Of a stretch of 42,753 bases of DNA, positions 40,452-42,753 are shown piece after piece (position 1 is the first letter of the stretch; each line of letters begins with the position of its first letter). A program made the translations under genes and the position numbers. A model generated the notes under the pieces. That model was not told the origin of the DNA and searched no databases. It saw nothing but the letters and a program-made list of their open reading frames with translations. The DNA is taken from positions 2,472,178-2,514,930 of the forward strand of contig BFEA01000011.1 in NCBI GenBank assembly GCA_003427395.1. The letters are read 5' to 3'. Source of the DNA: Chara braunii. Taxonomy: Eukaryota > Streptophyta > Charophyceae > Charales > Characeae.

Positions 40452-41130
40452 CCCCCCCGTGTTGATGGCGATGGCTTCCATCTCTCACCCGTGTGCTGTT
40501 TGTTGAACAAGGTCACAGCCTTGCATGTATGTTGCGACGACGCGGCGGTCACGACCTCTTCAGTTGTATGAATGGTGCATAAATATACGTCGCATGGTTG
40601 TTCGTCAATGTACTGAATCTAGCCGGTTGCGAATATCTTCCCTTTTTTCGAGTAGAAATCGAGTATCTTTATCTTCCCAAAAAAAAAAAAAAAAAAAATC
40701 TTCATCTGTGACAGCAAGGAGCTTTTGTTGTCGTGTATACTTTTCCAGACTGGTTTGATCGCCTTGCTTCCATCCCCAACTCCCTCATTTCCAGATTTTC
40801 GGAACAGCTGGTTATCTCCATCCACCCTCCACTCCAACGAGCGATCGCATGTGCGTAAGTGGGAGGTGCAAGAAGCCCGGACTCATAGTCATCGGCCTTA
40901 TCTCTTCCCTCACGATGATCAATATTCTTCCTTTGCTCTTCCTTTACTTCTAGAGGCTTCGTTTGTTCTCTTTGCCCTTCAAGGAAACTGTTGTCATTCA
41001 TTGACCGGCAATCCCAGAGACACGGAAAGAAATGCGTATGGTGGTCATACCTCCACACAATAACCGCTTTGCAAGGTATGGAGGTACGAACAACAGTCAG
41101 ATGCTCGAAACTTCTTGTACACGCAATGCA
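40216..41130. other. Intergenic with (CT)n and poly(A)
   Basis: (CT)n at 40404-40449 followed by C9, and an A run at 40680-40698. No gene frame supported. Confidence 0.5.
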
Positions 41131-41139
41131 CAGAACAAG

Positions 41140-41325
41140 AGAGTGAGGAGAGAAACAAGTGGTTGGGACTGTCTTCCTCAGACTCTGATCTCTAGGTTGA
41201 GGGTTCAAATCCCGAGGCAATTCGTTCGCTGTAAGATTTGCACTTCGTCCCTGCCCCGTTCCACGTGGGAAAGAGCAATGAGTGGCCCTGCAACACACAG
41301 TTTTTTAAGTTTTTTAAGTTTTTAA
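41140..41325 (+). mobile_element. Possible tRNA-derived SINE
   Basis: GTGGTTGGGACTGTC (A box-like) lies about 45 bases before GAGGGTTCAAATCCCGAGGC (a good Pol III B box with paired T-arm). The segment ends in TTTTTTAAG repeats. The intervening part is too long for a standard tRNA unless it has a long variable arm, so a SINE is favoured. Confidence 0.45.
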
Positions 41326-41655
41326 ATGTTTAATCACATGCCTGTGTAATGAACCAAACTCACAAGAGGCTCACCATGTCAAAACCACGCATGTCGTCTC
41401 TCTCTCACACAACATAGTAGGAAACCTGCGGCAAAATCCAACCAGAATGCGACAGAGATGGAGACAAAGAACAGAAGAGGAGGAAAAACTCGATAACAAG
41501 AATGAATACAATCTCCGGGTCTTCCATTCCCAAGTTCATCTTCGACACCCTTCTCCCACCAGCTGCCACCTCAGCAATCAGTCTCCCCTCGCTTGCTGTT
41601 GACGAGTTCTCTCTGCAGCAGTCTCTGTACTCAAGTGGTCCCAACCTCCAGGATG

Positions 41656-41743
41656 AACATCAATGTTGGAGGTTGGTGCACATCGCGACCTGTCTTCCAG
41701 ATGAAGCCGCTTGTCTCAATGTCACCAGCAAAAGTTAAGTCTG
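41656..41743 (+). CDS. Possible first exon (low confidence)
   Basis: ATG at 41653-41655 opens MNINVGGWCTSRPVFQMKPL, then VSMSPAKVKSG, directly followed by a strong splice donor (TCTG|GTAAGTAT). A (CT)n tract then lies in the putative intron. Another frame from 41502 (MNTISGSSIPKFIFDT) stops just before this donor. I do not recognise the protein; no second exon was identified before the window end. The ATG-to-donor arrangement is the only support. Confidence 0.22.
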
Positions 41744-41798
41744 GTAAGTATCTCCCTTCTCTCTCTCCCTCGCAGGTCTTAATCACTGTAAACCTCGT

Positions 41799-41799
<1 letters not shown>

Positions 41800-41877
<78 letters not shown>
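41800..41877. repeat. (CT)n then (GC)n microsatellite
   Basis: CT for about 75 bases, running into CGCGCGCGCG. Confidence 0.97.
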
Positions 41878-41889
<12 letters not shown>

Positions 41890-42660
41890 TGCGCTCGTCC
41901 AGCGCTATCCTGGAGCAGCGCTCAAGCATCCAGCAGTGTGAGACGAGAATGATTAGCAAGCTGGTACAGGCCTAGATTTACACTGTTGACTTGGCCGGAC
42001 CTGCCTCACGTTGCCTCTTCTTTCGGTGGATCGGAAGGCATCCAGAATCAATTTTCGATTTGCGGAACAAGATCATGTTGCCTCTCAAACCCGTTCTCTT
42101 GCCCGACCTACCATCAGGAGTCCATGCCCATCATTCTGCCCCTCTTACCCGTCCCCTATTTGCTCTTCCATTCTGCTTCTTGAAAAAGAGGTCAAGAATG
42201 CTTCCAGCCCCCCAGGCAAACCTCCTTAAATATGGGGAACTGGCATTTAACTCAAAAGTTCAAAACCCTTTTATTGCTTTCCCAGCTTGTTGTGTCTCGC
42301 ACCCTAATACCTGGACGAATTCCCTGAAAAAGAAAACTGCTTGTTTACCTGGCTAGCTTCGACCCTGATCGATTTTGTCTTTTGCATAACTCTTTCGAAA
42401 TACTGTAATCTGCCGTCTCCTTCATCCCCTCCTCTCTGACCCTCATTACCTCCAAACCTCTTTCCCCCCGGTCCACGATTATGCTCTCATAATACCTCCC
42501 TGCCCTCAGTACTCACTTGCCCTGCCCTCGCAACATCTCTGCTTTCCGTAACTGAATTCTCGACTTCGCCAGCTATAATCCCTACTCTTTTTCGCCTTCT
42601 TCCACAAAAAGAAAGAATAAAAGGAAGAGGAGGAGGAGAAGAAATAACAAGCGTGGGAAG
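41890..42660. other. Intergenic, no supported gene
   Basis: Pyrimidine-rich; several open frames without known domains. Confidence 0.4.
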
Positions 42661-42694
42661 AGGAGGAGAAGAAGAAGTAACAAGCATCGGAGGA

Positions 42695-42753
42695 AGGACA
42701 CACTCACACACACACACATACACACACAAACACACACACACACACACACACAC
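42695..42753. repeat. (CA)n microsatellite at window edge
   Basis: CA repeats with two ATA/AAA interruptions, continuing past the window. Confidence 0.95.

Noticed and set aside
40702-41298. 198-codon minus-strand frame
   Set aside because: Includes the reverse of a tRNA-like B box and a poly(T)-adjacent region; no domain.

Overview
This is a gene-poor, repeat-dense nuclear segment of a streptophyte (plant lineage) genome. A charophyte alga such as Chara, or another lineage with swimming sperm, fits best. The evidence is: plant-type CCCTAAA runs; AT-rich plastid insertions carrying psb30, a gene absent from flowering-plant plastomes; a plant-type mitochondrial LSU rRNA fragment; plant-like U6 snRNA; and an exon of the BBSome gene BBS9, which flowering plants lack. 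The species assignment is inference.

Layout. 1-311: a BBS9 exon on the minus strand, with its splice donor next to an (AG)n tract. 558-1890: a hairpin repeat and a decayed LINE 3' part. 2218-3478: a TCCGGA-rich element with an internal duplication. 4085-10100: an older repeat hit by a Harbinger-type MITE (TAA duplication) and by a 3.9-kb 5'-truncated LINE with a 17-bp target-site duplication. 10.2-13.3 kb: a LINE scrap, TIR repeats, a U6 copy, a mitochondrial maturase scrap and a tRNA-derived SINE with an expanded 10-mer. 13262-17060: a second truncated LINE. 17.5-23.6 kb: three copies of one hairpin MITE family, a mitochondrial rRNA scrap, and a diverged hammerhead-bearing repeat itself split by a MITE. 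25.3-27.7 kb: a decayed Gag-like ORF ending in a LINE 3' tail. 27.8-33.3 kb: TIR repeat, purine-rich and microsatellite DNA. About 33.4-35.48 kb: a mosaic plastid insertion (rps14 end, psb30, pieces of psbD and ccsA). 36.5-36.8 kb: tRNA-Val-like SINE heads. 37.1-38.3 kb: the younger hammerhead-bearing repeat, arranged as a 440-bp inverted repeat. 38.5-42.75 kb: repeats, a palindromic minisatellite, a short TIR element, a possible LINE ORF1 scrap, a possible first exon and microsatellites.

The most notable system is a small non-coding repeat family with type III hammerhead ribozymes. It has an apparent unit of about 507 bp, one copy with an intact catalytic core (38163-38214), a fully diverged second locus (19.8-21.0 kb) and a relic (24.5 kb). 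Its architecture resembles plant retrozymes, non-autonomous elements that spread through circular RNAs. Only BBS9 looks like part of a functional protein gene; almost everything else is mobile or organelle-derived DNA in decay.
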